From Pisolithus tinctorius (lineage: Eukaryota > Basidiomycota > Agaricomycetes > Boletales > Pisolithaceae): a stretch of 64,000 bases of DNA. Position 1 is the stretch's first letter; the number at the start of each line of letters is the position of its first letter. Both the position numbers and the translations under genes were made by a program. Below are positions 10,735 through 21,012 of the stretch, piece by piece. The notes under the pieces are model-generated. The model saw nothing but the letters and a program-made list of their open reading frames with translations, searched no databases and was not told the origin of the DNA. The stretch is taken from contig JANFAH010000005.1 in assembly GCA_024663395.1 (NCBI GenBank), forward strand, positions 2,046,001 through 2,110,000, written 5' to 3'.

Positions 10735-11125
10735 ATGAGGGACCAGGCCATCACCTCACTGTCAGCAGCATTAAGGCATGTTAGGGTGCTAATCAACACA
10801 GTGCCATGGCCCAAAGAGAGCTTAGAGGCAATATACAAGTGGGTGGAGGACTGGGACCAGACTTGGGTGAGTGTGCTAGAGACCTGTGCAATGCAACATG
10901 CTGACCAATGCCCAGGCTGGGATCTACTTGTGGTGGAAGTACATCGATGAGAACAAGATCTCCATCTTGAAGGTGCGCAACACCAACCTATGCAACATGA
11001 CCAAAGAATCTGTGGTATGGCAGAATGAGGTGATCCCAGTGGCAATAGCAATAGCAGATCTCCAGCAGCCAGAAGGGCGGCATAGATTCAACATCGATGA
11101 CCTTTTTGAGGACTACCAGGAGTGG
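10735..11125 (+). pseudogene. Fragment of an unidentified protein-coding sequence
   Basis: Plus-strand codons 10735-10905 (Trp-rich, 'WVEDWDQTW') are followed in another frame by 10920-11125 ('YLWWKYIDENK', 'FNIDDLFEDYQEW'), ending exactly where the B LTR begins. The two frames fit together with one frameshift or a small intron. I do not recognise the family. Truncation by the LTR is seen directly. Confidence 0.35.
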
Positions 11126-11338
11126 TGTCACACACCAAAGGTGTTGTGGACATGGTTACAGCTGACTCTGCCTAACTCATTGACGAGTTGCACACAATGC
11201 CCATGCATGTAGATGAAGACTAAAGGCCTCATGCATAGAAAGACTGCTGGACATTAACAGTCATCCTTCACACAAGAACAGGTCATCAGTGCTAAAGAGA
11301 AAAGAGGAAGTGAGTTAAGCATGCATTAAAAGTTTTTA

Positions 11339-12062
11339 GCACCTGTCATAACCATGTGTTCACACTAAGCCCTTACTCACTCCACACCCTACTCCGCCAG
11401 TCATTCACTCACTCCGCACCAACTCCGCCCAACTTCTGTTGGTTGTGAACCATCTCCACTCCGACTGCTGTCAGACTTGTGTTGCTCTCCTACCGGACCA
11501 AGCAGTCCGTTCTCTGAGGGGTCATGTGACTACCTTTGCAGTCAGGTACTCCACAGTGCACTCACCACATGGTCCAGTGCCTGGACTATTTCCTTTTCTG
11601 GATGTTCTGTGTTACCCGTTCATATGTCCTCCGTCTACCCTTCATTCGTCGTCCAGGAAGTTTTACTTGAAAATTTATGAGTCTCCGTATGTCAGTTCCG
11701 ATTCCGATTACTGTACCTCCATAGCAGTATAAAAACATGTACTGTACTCCGCTGTTCTTCAGTACGAATATCAACTTAGTTCCTACTCCCTCTGATTCCG
11801 TCTTCTGTCTGTCGGAGTTATCTCCGACTCTCTGTCTGTACTCTCCCTCTGAAATACGAGGGCTGAGATCGTGCAAGGGGGTAGTGCACGAGCTAAACCC
11901 AACGCCCTCACTCTGCTCCGCCTTTGTCTTGGCGGTCTTCATTCCTGCCAACACTCCGCTAGTCGGAGTTCTGTTCTTCTGTGTCGGACTTGCTTCCAAA
12001 TCCTTCTCTAGACCTTGTTAAGCATCAGAGTTGGTCAGAGTAGGCCCAGACTTGACAGCACC
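11339..12062 (+). mobile_element. Solo D-family LTR (TSD GCACC)
   Basis: LTR 11344-12057 (714 bp, TGTCATAACC...GACTTGACA) with GCACC duplicated at 11339-11343 and 12058-12062. It has the same TATAAAAA box and AGTACGAATAT start as the intact D LTRs. Confidence 0.92.
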
Positions 12063-12247
12063 CATGTACAGCATTCCAGTTTTCATCATATCTCCACCAT
12101 TTTCAAAGATATTGACTCCATTCTCACACTCGCTTAAAGTGCTCAGCCATGCGATTCTGCCTTCCAAATTTGGAGAGGATCCTCACACCCTACACATTTC
12201 TACAGCACTCCATCCATCAGATGCTCATTTTGCTAGGTCCATCAATC

Positions 12248-12772
12248 ATGGCTGCCTCTTTGTTGATTGTCTTGCTTGTCTCATTTGCCAGAGACAGTGG
12301 CTATGTATATCTGCCAGGCATTCCCACCAGCTTCTGTCCTGAAGCCCCCTGGTTCATCCTGTCATTGTCAGCCCCATCTTGTCCCATGCAGCTTGGTCAG
12401 CATGTTCTCCTTGTCAGTATGACTTCCAGAAGGACATTCTTTGGTCACCTCAGGTCTGTCACTTGGTTGGAAAGGTCTTATGTGGTTGTTTCAGTCTCCC
12501 TGGTTGATGAAGCATATGGATCATTCCTCCCTGCTCCCTGCACTGTCTTTATTCCAATCTCATCCATCATTCTTCCCACATTGCGACAGCTGCAGCATAG
12601 TCTACTGTTCTCCAGCCTCCCTGATTGCATTCATGATGAGTATGAATGCATCTTGCCTTCTTACTGCAAGATCCAGCAGAAGACATCCCCCCTTCTCCTT
12701 CTCCTCCATCAGAGCCCCATTCATGAAGCTTTTGTTAACTTTGCTGAGAGGATGAAAGGGTGGGAGACATGA
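12248..12772 (+). pseudogene. LTR-internal ORF, diverged copy in the solo B LTR
   Basis: Open from ATG at 12248. It follows the same reading frame as the LTR ORFs at 19463 and 38828 for ~135 codons ('GYVYLPG', 'TSRRTFFG', 'AYGSFLPAPC'). A small frameshift near 12645 then replaces the C-terminus. Despite heavy CpG decay no stop interrupts the conserved part. Confidence 0.5.
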
Positions 12773-13571
12773 TCACTTATGCTCCCATTGCCCCACAGAC
12801 CCCCAATGCCCTAGCCCCCTTTGACACCTGACTCATGCCCTTCAATTCTGGAATTAATACTTCCCTATCTGGAAACACTGTCCATCTGTCATGCCATCTT
12901 TGGATCTAGAGATGTCTCCACTGAGATCTGACTTGCATCACCACCCCCTAATGTGATATCAGTGTGCTTACTCAGTTTCTGACTCCATTTGACTCGTTCT
13001 GTGATGTTTTGACTGTCCTTGACTTGTTCATTGCCAATACTTACCAATCTCCTTTGCTTGCTTACTTTTCATTTCTTGCTTACTCATCATGATTACTCAG
13101 TCCTTGCTCATTACTTACTAAGTGTTTGTGCCTTGTTTGTCACAAGCTGTGCTCCCCCCACAGTATATAAACCCCCATGTACTTAGCTACACCCCAGTGA
13201 ACCAGAAGCCATTCACTCAGCAGTCAGTTCAGTGCATAACTTGTCATCAACAGTTGAGGCTCATTCAGAAGAGTCTATCTGTCTTTGTTCATATCATTGG
13301 TAGTTGAGGCTCCACAAAGGGGTCTATCTGCCTCCATCATTTATCTGAAGCTTTATCCCCATGCTTAGTCAGCAAGTTTGCTTAGTCATCCTTCCACTCC
13401 TGCATAACTCATCATCAACTTGTGCCAGGAGCACCTGCCATTGAAATTTCCCCCACATTAGATTTTCTTCTGCACTCCAGGTTCCACAGAGGCAAACCAC
13501 CACTCACACATTATTTGTCTTTGGTGCTGGATTTGTTTGGTTTTCACCAGCTTTCCACACTTTGACTCACA

Positions 13572-14813
13572 CCAGGGCATTGGTGAGGCCAAAAGGCATC
13601 ACTAACCATTCATAAGAACCATACCAAGTCCAAAATGCAGTCTTCCATTCATCATCCAGAGCAATCCAGATGAGATGGTAGCCATGTCAGAGATCAATCT
13701 TGGTATAAATCTTGGCTCAGCTTGGTGAGTCTAAAAGGTTGGAGATGAGTGGTAGTGGGTATCAGTCTTTCTTGGTGATTTTGTTGAGGCTGTGGAAGTC
13801 TACACAGAGCCAGAGGGAGCCATCCTTCTTTTTGACAAAGAGGACCAGCACAGCATAGGGGGAAGATGTTGGACAAATGAAACCAGTGGTGAGGTTCTCA
13901 TTGATGAAAGTCTGGAGAGCTTGCAGCTTGACTGGGGACAGTGAGTAGATGGTGCTGAGAGGGGGGGTTGTTCCTTCTTTGAGCTCTATTTTCAGGTCAT
14001 ACTCCCAGTGTGGCAGGAGTGCTGAGGCCTTGGCCTTGCTGAATACATCAGTGAAGTCATGGTACTCTTCCAGGACATTGGGTAAGGCCAGAGGAGAGGA
14101 AGCCAAGGCCGATCAGGCTTGAGCTGAGTCCAAGGGGTGGAGCTGAAGTTGGAATTGGACAGACCCTTCTAGTTTGCAGGCACACACAAAGGCAGCTGCA
14201 TTGATTAGGGAAACAAGAGGGGCCTTCAGGGGGGTGCAAGCCAGGGAGTTGGAGACTGGCACAGATGGTGCAAGGCTGGGTTGGTCACTGGGACTGGGGT
14301 CAGGGAGGCCAGTGGAGACCAGGCCTACAGGGGGTGTCAACAGGGTTGGCATTCTTTGTGCAGGAGTCTGGAATGTTAGACTGCTCAGTACCCAATCAAT
14401 CAATGGATTGTAGCAGGTGAGCCAGTCATGTCTGAGGACTATCTTACACTCAGAATCCAACAGGGCTAAAAACAGGGTTACCAGGGTGACATCACCAGAC
14501 ATGAAATGGATATTGACATCTACTGCTTGGGTTATAGTAAAGGTGGATGTTCCATTGAAGAGCCAGAGTCAGATTGGGGAGACCAAGTATGGGGTAAATG
14601 AGTGTTGATTAACAAATTGATTATCTATAAAACAATGGGTGGAGCCAGAGTCCACTAAAGTATGAAGCCAAGGTAATTCTGGGTTTTCTAAAGTGACATA
14701 GGGGGTTAATGAATTGGGACTGGAAAGAGTGGACGCATTGAGTCTAGCCTCCAAGTTTGCACAACCAGAGTCAACACAGCTCCTGGATTGTGCAGAGTCC
14801 TGGGAGCTGCTAC
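13572..14813 (-). pseudogene. E2 pol fragment: protease and N-terminal RT
   Basis: The -1 frame after the gag stop gives DSGSTHCF protease (~14650), a Pro/Ser linker, then RT fingers ('FVKKKDGS', ~13830) as far as the 'GLTNA' region. Stops interrupt it near 14565 and 14105. Nothing after RT motif C is left. Confidence 0.82.
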
Positions 14814-16205
14814 CTATTTTTTTGTCTCAGGGGTAGAACCTGAGCCTGAGGCTGGTGTGGCCTTGGTGGTGGCCACAGCATGAGCCTTGGCCTTACCAGC
14901 TTTCTTGGGGCATTTGTCAGCAAAATGACCAGGGCCTCCACAGAACATGCAGAGGTTGCCCTCAATGTGATGCTTGTGTTCTTCCAGGGTGAGCTTCCCA
15001 TCTTTGCCAAGTTTGTTAGGCTTGGGCTTGGATGAGTTGCTGTTATTGTTGTTGCCAGGCTTCAATGAAGCAGGCTTGGGGGAAGATCTGGAGTTGTTGT
15101 TACTGCCAGTCTTGGATCTATCTTGGCCAGTCTTGGACTGGTTGTTGCTGGTGGAGCCACTGGACTTATTGTTGCTGGAGGTGGATGAGCCCTGATGTTT
15201 ACTTGCCCATTGGATTTCTTCCTTGCACTCCCAATAGTGTGCATCTATCTCTTGAGTGAGGTGGCAGAGCTTGTGAAGAGTCTGGGGCTTTCCAACTTGA
15301 CAGACTTTGTCCTTAATCTGGTCTGGGAGCCCAGAATAGAAGTGATGGCATAGCACACCATCTCCATAGCCCCAGACTCACAAAGCAAGCTGGTTGAAGT
15401 CCACTACATATTTATTAATGTGCTGACTATCCTTCATATGTAAATGGTCAAGCTGACTCTCAGCATCAGTGACTGGATCATGGGGGCTGAAGGTAGTTTG
15501 TAACTCTAAGATGAACTCCCTCCAGGAGTCCATCCAGAGGGGCCAGTCATTGGGGTCATCAAGTCAGAGCAAGTCTGGCTCAAACCATTCAAGAGCCATG
15601 CCCTTGAGGTAAGACTGTGTGAAGATGACTTTGGTGCAGTCAGTCTTGAAAGCCCAAGGCCAGTCTTGGAAATTCAGCTTGCACTGAATGAAGAAGGCAC
15701 AAAGTTTCTTGGGGTCGGTGCCATCAAAGGTATCAGGCTCATGCAGCTTAGTCCTTCTTGAGGACTTGGGGCTAGTGCAGGCATTGCAAGCCAATAGTTT
15801 GATGGCCTTTGCGAGGCTGTTGAAGACTGCAACTGCAGGTTTGGTGTCTGGATCTGGGAAGTCTGGTTTGTCCTCTGGATCATTCTCATCCAGATTAACA
15901 TCACCGGGCCCATCATCACCAGGACCATTGCTGGGGTCATCATCATCAGGGTTGTTGTTATCATCATCACCTGGCCCATCATTGCCAGGGTCATCCTCAG
16001 GGATGGGGGCAGTGGGACAATGTGGGGTGGGTGTATTGGATGTCTGGGCTGAAAAGCCCCTGAAAGGACTAACAGGATCTGGAGAGCACCTAGTGGTGCC
16101 CAAGGCAGCTAGTGCTGTCTCACAGTGGGCTCCACTGGCTGAGGTGGAGTTGGGGTTGGTAGCAGAATGGCCATGGGGAGGTTGGAAACAAGTCTTGGTT
16201 GCCAT
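14814..16205 (-). pseudogene. E2 gag with zinc knuckle
   Basis: ATG at 16205. Acidic Asp/Gly/Pro-rich N-terminal region, gag core ('GMALEWFEPDLL'), CCHC knuckle near 14920-14960, and TAG at 14814-14816 preceded by seven A residues (slippery site 14817-14823). Stops or shifts fall near 15565 and 15360. It is more open than E1 gag in its second half. Confidence 0.83.
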
Positions 16206-16231
16206 GGTATGTTAGACCCACACAAGTGGCA

Positions 16232-16241
16232 AGTCTGAAAT
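16232..16241 (-). other. Self-primer binding site of E2
   Basis: Same ten-base sequence and same GT spacing from the LTR as in E1; complementary to AGTCTGAAAT inside the adjacent LTR. Confidence 0.7.
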
Positions 16242-16243
16242 AC

Positions 16244-16753
16244 TGTCAAGTTTGGGTTGTCCAGGTTGAGTCTGGACTGGAGACCAAAGCAGGTGTGAGG
16301 CTGAGGGGTCAGGAGAAGGGAGAAGGGGCAGAGATACAGGTGGTGGACTGATTGGACTTAGTGACTGAGATTACAGTGCTATTCCCTTGCATGGGTCTCA
16401 GTCCAAGTCTGAGGCTGAGACAGGATTATCAGAGTAACTTTGTTAATTTCAGACTGAGGAAGTACAGGCTGAGTATCTAAGACTTTATATACTAGAAGTA
16501 GCTATAGTATGGAGACCAGTAATGCCAGTCTCACAAGGATTGCTAAGATGATTGGTAAGACAAGTATTAGTAAGGTATGACTAAGGTAGTGGAGACCAGG
16601 AACAAGACTGGGCAGGATTCAACCAAAGTGACAGGCACTACAAAGCAGTGTTCACCACACTAGGACATCTGGGGATAAGCAATTGGCAAGGCCAAGGCCA
16701 GACTGAGTGAGTGCAAGGCTGAGTCTGGCCAGGGTCAAGACATGACCATGACA
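16244..16753 (-). repeat. 5' LTR of E2 (510 bp)
   Basis: TGTCA/TGACA ends in minus orientation; a shorter and diverged version of the E1 LTR, with the TATA-like box and start site conserved. Confidence 0.88.
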
Positions 16754-17194
16754 CATTCATATGTCCTCTATCTACCCTTCATTTGTCATCTAGGAAGTTT
16801 TACTTGAAAATTTATGAGTCTCTGTATGTCAGTTCTGATTCTGGTTACTGTACCTCCATAGTAGTATAAAAGCATGTGTTGTACTCTGATGTTCAGTAGT
16901 ATGAATATCAACTTAGTTCCTACTCCCTCTGTCTCTGTCTTCTGCCTGTTGGAGTTACCTCCAACTTTCTGTCTGTACTCTCCCTCTGAAATATGAGGGC
17001 TGAGATTGTGCAAGGGGGTAGTGCATGAGCTAAACCTGTCACCCTCACTCCACTCTGCCTTTGTCTCAGCAGACTTTGTTCCTGCCAACACTCTGCCAGT
17101 CAGAGTTCTGCTCTCTTGTGTCAGACTTGCTTCCAAACCTCTCCCCAGACCTTATCTAGCATCAGAGTTGGTTGGAGTAGGCCTGGACTTGACA
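16754..17194 (+). repeat. 3' part of a D-family LTR (D3)
   Basis: Matches the D LTR from just before its 'GTATGTCCTC' block to its GACTTGACA end. The 5' part was lost when E2 inserted and was later truncated. CpG decayed. Confidence 0.85.
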
Positions 17195-17475
17195 GTCAAC
17201 ATCTACTGGTAGGAGTGGAGGTTGAGTCCAGTTGGGTATGGTATTTGGGATGCCTGGTTCAAGTTGGGATACATGGAAGACTGGGTGTACAGTGTGCATA
17301 GAGTCTGGTAAACACAGGGTGAACAAGTGAGAGCCAGCCTGGGCTACTATGGGGTAGGGCCCAAGGTTCTTCTCACTCAGCTTCTTGGAGGGCTGGGTCA
17401 ACCAGAAATACTTGGCTTTTACATAGACATTGTCACCCACTTTGAAGTCCAGGGCCAGCATGCACTTAGCATCTG
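17195..17475 (-). pseudogene. Fragment of chromovirus integrase C-terminus
   Basis: Minus-strand reading gives the GPY-type module that follows the integrase core in D and E ('FKVGDNVYVKAKYF', 'LGPYPIVAQ', 'HPVFHVSQLEP'), about 93 codons without a stop. It lies between two D LTR fragments and has lost the rest of its element. Confidence 0.8.
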
Positions 17476-17940
17476 TGTCATGACTGTGCATTCATCCTAA
17501 GTCCTCACTTACTCTGCACCCTTTTCTGCTGGTCATTCACTCACTCCACACCAACTCTGCCCACCTTCCATTGTTTACGAACCATCTCCACTCTGACTGC
17601 TGTCAGACTTATTCTGCTCTCCTACTGGACCATGCAGACCATTCTCTGAGGAGTCATGTGATCACCCTTTGGACTTCTCCCTGACAGCATGCAGTCAGGT
17701 ACTCTGCAGTGTGCACACTGCATGGTCCAGCATCTGGACTATTCCCTTTTTTGGATGTACTATGTTACCTGTTCATATGTCCTCTGTCTACCCTTCATTC
17801 GTTGTCTAGGAAGTTTTACTTGAAATTTTATGAGTCTCCATTTGTCAGTTCCAATTCCAATTACTGTACCTCTGTAGTAGTATAAAAGCATGTATCATAC
17901 TCCACTGTTCTTCAGTATGAATATCAACTTAGTTCCTACT
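17476..17940 (+). repeat. 5' part of a D-family LTR (D4), cut by the C LTR
   Basis: Starts TGTCATGAC and follows the D LTR through TATA box and RNA start to 'AGTTCCTACT', where the C LTR begins. The remaining third of this LTR is not found in the window. Confidence 0.85.
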
Positions 17941-18278
17941 TGTCATATCCATGACTCTTGGACTCAATCCTGGTCCAGTCTGGACCCCTAGCCCCTATCT
18001 CCGGTCCAGTCTGGTCCTAGTCTGGCCTAGAAAACCCAGTCCTGGCCCTAGATAACTCAACTCCGGCCTGCATAACCCAAGTCCGGTGTTTTACCCCTAT
18101 CTCCGGTCCACTTCGGCCTCCCAGCCTTGCGCTGCTCCACCCCGGTCCTCCCAGGTCTATGTCCGGGTCACCCAGACATAACTCCGGTCTGTTTTCCCAT
18201 GTTTGCACTATATTTAGTCTAGTCCTCTTGTCTGACTTTTGCTTACTCTACGAAACCTGTGTCTGACTCTGGTATGCC
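17941..18278 (+). repeat. C-family LTR, first segment
   Basis: Starts TGTCATATCC. It continues at 18808-19059 and 40282-40596; the three segments sum to 905 bp and match the solo C LTR at 44528-45431 (904 bp, opposite strand). It is interrupted by a solo E LTR and by the whole B element. Confidence 0.88.
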
Positions 18279-18807
18279 TGTCAAGTATGGATGTCCAGGT
18301 TGAGGCTGGACCAGAGACCGAGGGGGGTGCGAGGCCAAGGGGTCAGATTCAGGAGGGGAGTCGAAGATACAGATATTTGGACTGATTGGACTTAGCAACT
18401 GAGGATACAGTGCTATTCCCTTGTGTGGGCCTCAGTCTGAGTCCGAGGCCAAGATGGAGTTATCAGAGGTAACTTAGTTGATTTCAGACTAAGGAGTACA
18501 GGCCGAGTATCTACGAGTTTATATACCAGAAGTAACTATAGTACGGAGACCGGTAATGCTGGTCTTGCAAGGATTGCTAAGATGATTGGTAATGCAAGGA
18601 TTACTAACATATGACTAAGGTAACGGAGACTGGGACAGACTGGACCGGGGACAAGACTGGGCAGAGCTTAACCGAAGTGACAGACACTGCAAAGCAGTGT
18701 CTACCACGCTAGACCAACTGGAGATACGGGACAGGCGAGGCCGAGGCCGGACTGAGTGAGTGCAAGGCCGAGTCCAGCCGGGGTCAAGGCATGACTATGA
18801 CAATGCC
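18274..18807 (-). mobile_element. Solo E-family LTR in the C LTR (TSD ATGCC)
   Basis: LTR 18279-18802 (524 bp), minus orientation, with ATGCC duplicated at 18274-18278 and 18803-18807. It retains many CpG sites, so it is relatively recent. Confidence 0.92.
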
Positions 18808-19059
18808 GGTCACCTGGACTTTAGCTATTAGTCTCTGCACAGCCTCTGTGGCTATCCTCACTCTTGCTAATCATCTTGCTAATAGCTTATTCACAAGTCT
18901 GGCTTCATGTTCTTTACTCTGGACTGGCCTCATGTATTTAACCCCTGTACATACTTCATAGCACCCTCAGTCAGAATATCAATTAAGTATTACCCTTGAC
19001 TCCTGTACTACACCCCAAGACTGCTCTATAGCTAAGGCTGAGCCTTAGGCTATCCCCGG
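18808..19059 (+). repeat. C-family LTR, second segment, with promoter and RNA start
   Basis: Contains a TATTTAA box at 18935-18941 and, 34 bp downstream, AGTCAGAATAT at 18969-18979, the predicted RNA 5' end. This is the exact complement of the primer site at 40599-40609. It is cut by element B after 19059 (TSD CCGG at 19056-19059 and 40278-40281). Confidence 0.85.
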
Positions 19060-19462
19060 TGTCACACACCAAAGGTGTTGTGGACATGGTTACAGCTGAC
19101 TCTGCCTAACTCGTCAACGAGTTGTGTGCAATGCCCATGCATGCAGATGAAGACTAAAGGCCTCATGCGTAGAAAGACTGTTGGATGTTAACAGTCATCC
19201 TTCGCACAAGATCGAGTTGTCAGTGCTAAAGAGAAAAGAGGAAGCGAGTTAAGCACACATTAAAGGTTTTTAGTGCCTGTGTACGGCATTCCGGTTTTCG
19301 TCGTATCTCCGCCATTTCCAAAGATATCAACTCGGTTCGCATGCTCGCTTAAAGTGCTCAGCCCCACAATTCTTCCTTCCAAATTTGGAGAGGATCCTCG
19401 CACCCTACGCGTTTCTACAGCACTCCATCCATCAGACGCTCATTTCGCTAAGTCCATCAATC

Positions 19463-19942
19463 ATGGCCACCTCTTCATCAGTCATCTCGCTTGTCTCGTT
19501 TGCCAGAGACAATGGCTACATATATCTGCCAGGTGTTCCCACCAGCTTCCGTCCTGAAGCCCCCTGGTTCATCCCATCGTTGTCAGCCCCATCCCGTCCC
19601 ATGCAGCTTGGTCAGCGTGTTCTCCTTGTCAGTACGACTTCCAGAAGGACGTTCTTTGGTTGCCTCAGGTCTGTCACTCGGTTAGAAAGGTCTTATGTGG
19701 TCGTTTCAGTCTCCCCTCTTGATGAAGCATATGGATCGTTCCTCCCTGCTCCCTGCACCATCTTTATTCCAATCTCGTCCATCATTCTTCCCGCATTGCG
19801 ACAGCTGCAGCATAGTCTACTGTTCTCCAGCCTCCCTGATCGCATCCATGATGAGTATGACGTGCATCTTGCCTTCCTACTGCAAGATCCAGCAGAAGAC
19901 ATCCCTCCTTCTCCTCCTCCTCCATCAGAACCCCATTCATGA
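19463..19942 (+). CDS. ORF inside the B LTR (U3), unknown protein
   Basis: 159 codons from ATG 19463. The same frame and length are open in the 3' LTR (38828-39307), and in the older solo LTR it stays open for ~135 codons. The product would be hydrophobic-patterned, with segments 'GYIYLPG', 'TSRRTFFG', 'AYGSFLPAPC' and a Pro/Ser-rich acidic tail. The ORF lies upstream of the LTR TATA box, so in the genomic RNA it would sit near the 3' end. This is the position of LTR genes such as sag in MMTV, though no similarity is implied. No family recognised. It could be a chance ORF kept open because its codons lack CGA. Confidence 0.5.
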   Translation: MATSSSVISLVSFARDNGYIYLPGVPTSFRPEAPWFIPSLSAPSRPMQLGQRVLLVSTTSRRTFFGCLRSVTRLERSYVVVSVSPLDEAYGSFLPAPCTIFIPISSIILPALRQLQHSLLFSSLPDRIHDEYDVHLAFLLQDPAEDIPPSPPPPSEPHS

Positions 19943-20381
19943 AGTTTTTTGTTAACTTCGCTGAGAGGATGGAAGGGTGGGAGACGTGATCGCATATGCT
20001 CTCATAGCCCCACAGACCCCCAACACCCTAGCCCCCTTTGACGCCTGACTCATGCCCTTCAATTCTGGAATTAATACTTCCCTATCTGGAAACACCATCC
20101 ATCTGTCATGCCATCTTTGGGTCTAGAGATGTCTCTGCCAAGATCTGACCTGCATCGCCACCCCCTAATGTGATATCAGTGCGCTTACTCAGTTTCTGAC
20201 TCTATTTGACTCATTCTGTGATATTTTGACTATCCTTGACTCATTCGTTGCCAATACTTACCAATCCTCCTTGCTTGCTTACTTTTCATTTCTCACTTAC
20301 TCATCATGATTACTCAGTCCTTACTCATTACTTACCAAGTGTTTGTGCCTTGTTTGTCACAAGCTGTGCTCCCCCCATAGT

Positions 20382-20400
20382 ATATAAACCCCCATGTACT
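20382..20400 (+). promoter_or_regulatory. TATA box of the B LTR
   Basis: AGTATATAAACCCCC is conserved at 20388-20402, at ~39748 and at ~13160 in all three B LTRs. Transcription is expected to start ~30 bp downstream. Confidence 0.6.
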
Positions 20401-20617
20401 TAGCTACCCACAATCAATCAAGAAGTCACTCAGAAGTCAGCTCAGCTCAGCATATCTTGTCGTTGACAGTTGAGGCTCATTTGGAAGAGTCTATCTGTCT
20501 TCATTTATATCATTGGTAGTTGAGGCTCCATCAAGGGTCTATCTACCTCTATTCATCATCAGCAGTACCATCAAGTGCTTAGTCAGCAACCTCTCATTTA
20601 GTCATCCATCCACTCCT

Positions 20618-20768
20618 GCGTAACTCGTCATCAACTTGCGCCAGGGGCACGTCTTATTAAAGTCCATCATCCCAAGTCCTTTCAGCTGAACACCTTCACT
20701 CTGTTCAGCATCCCCCATCCAATCATCACTTGCTTGTCTTCTCCTGCATAACTCGTCGTCGACTTGCA
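20618..20768 (+). repeat. Two direct copies of the AACTCGTC palindrome unit in the B LTR
   Basis: Related ~40-bp units ('CTCCTGCRTAACTCGTC' followed by 'GACTTGC' and 'CCAGG-GCAC') sit at 20615-20650 and 20742-20780. The solo B LTR has only one, as if recombination between the two removed the intervening ~125 bp. Confidence 0.6.
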
Positions 20769-20914
20769 CCAGGAGCACCTCCACTTGAAGTCTTCCCCAC
20801 TTTAGGTTTCTCTGCCCTCCAGGTTCCACGGAGGTAAACCACCACTCGCACATATTTGTCTTTTGTGTTGGATTTGTTTGGTTTATACCAGCTTTCCACA
20901 CTTTGACTCACATC

Positions 20915-20932
20915 TGGAGCCCACCGCGAGGG
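20915..20932 (+). other. Candidate tRNA primer-binding site of B
   Basis: TGGAGCCCACCGCGAGGG starts two bases after the LTR and begins with TGG, as expected for pairing with a tRNA CCA end. The tRNA was not identified. Contrast with the self-priming C, D and E families. Confidence 0.5.
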
Positions 20933-21012
20933 GTGGTTATTCCTGGATCAAGAACCCTGTTCACTCAGCCTATTGAAACTTGCTTCTAAAACCCACTTGA
21001 TATCTTGCTTCT

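Larger units (their letters stand above)
11126..13571 (+). mobile_element. Solo LTR of family B, interrupted by a solo D LTR
   Basis: Begins TGTCACACACC and ends TTTGACTCACA like the B LTRs at 19060-20912. Removing the D LTR and its duplicated 5 bp leaves ~1727 bp against 1853 bp. Most of the difference is a missing segment between two copies of the palindromic motif (see 20618-20768). No matching TSD is seen: the left flank is an unidentified gene and the right flank is E2 pol, so one side was probably deleted. It is CpG-poor compared with the other B LTRs, so older. Confidence 0.85.
13572..16753 (-). mobile_element. Truncated second E-family element, E2
   Basis: Minus-strand relic: 5' LTR 16753-16244 (510 bp), self-primer site 16241-16232, gag 16205-14814, slippery stop, then pol up to the RT palm, where it is cut at 13571 by the end of the B LTR. 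The 3' half and 3' LTR are missing. Its LTR abuts a mid-LTR point of a D LTR (16754), so E2 inserted into that D LTR. Confidence 0.88.
19060..20912 (+). repeat. 5' LTR of B (1853 bp)
   Basis: TGTCACACACC...TTTGACTCACA, identical in length to the reassembled 3' LTR. It contains an internal ORF (19463-19942), a TATATAAA box at about 20390, a pair of ~45-bp repeats around 'GTTGAGGCTC...GTCTATCT' (20469-20555), and several copies of an AACTCGTCGACGAGTT-like palindrome. Confidence 0.92.

Noticed and set aside
11439..12021. Short ORFs in the D LTRs (also 30707-31490 and 38060-38488)
   Set aside because: They shift start and end from copy to copy and are not kept open, unlike the B LTR ORF.
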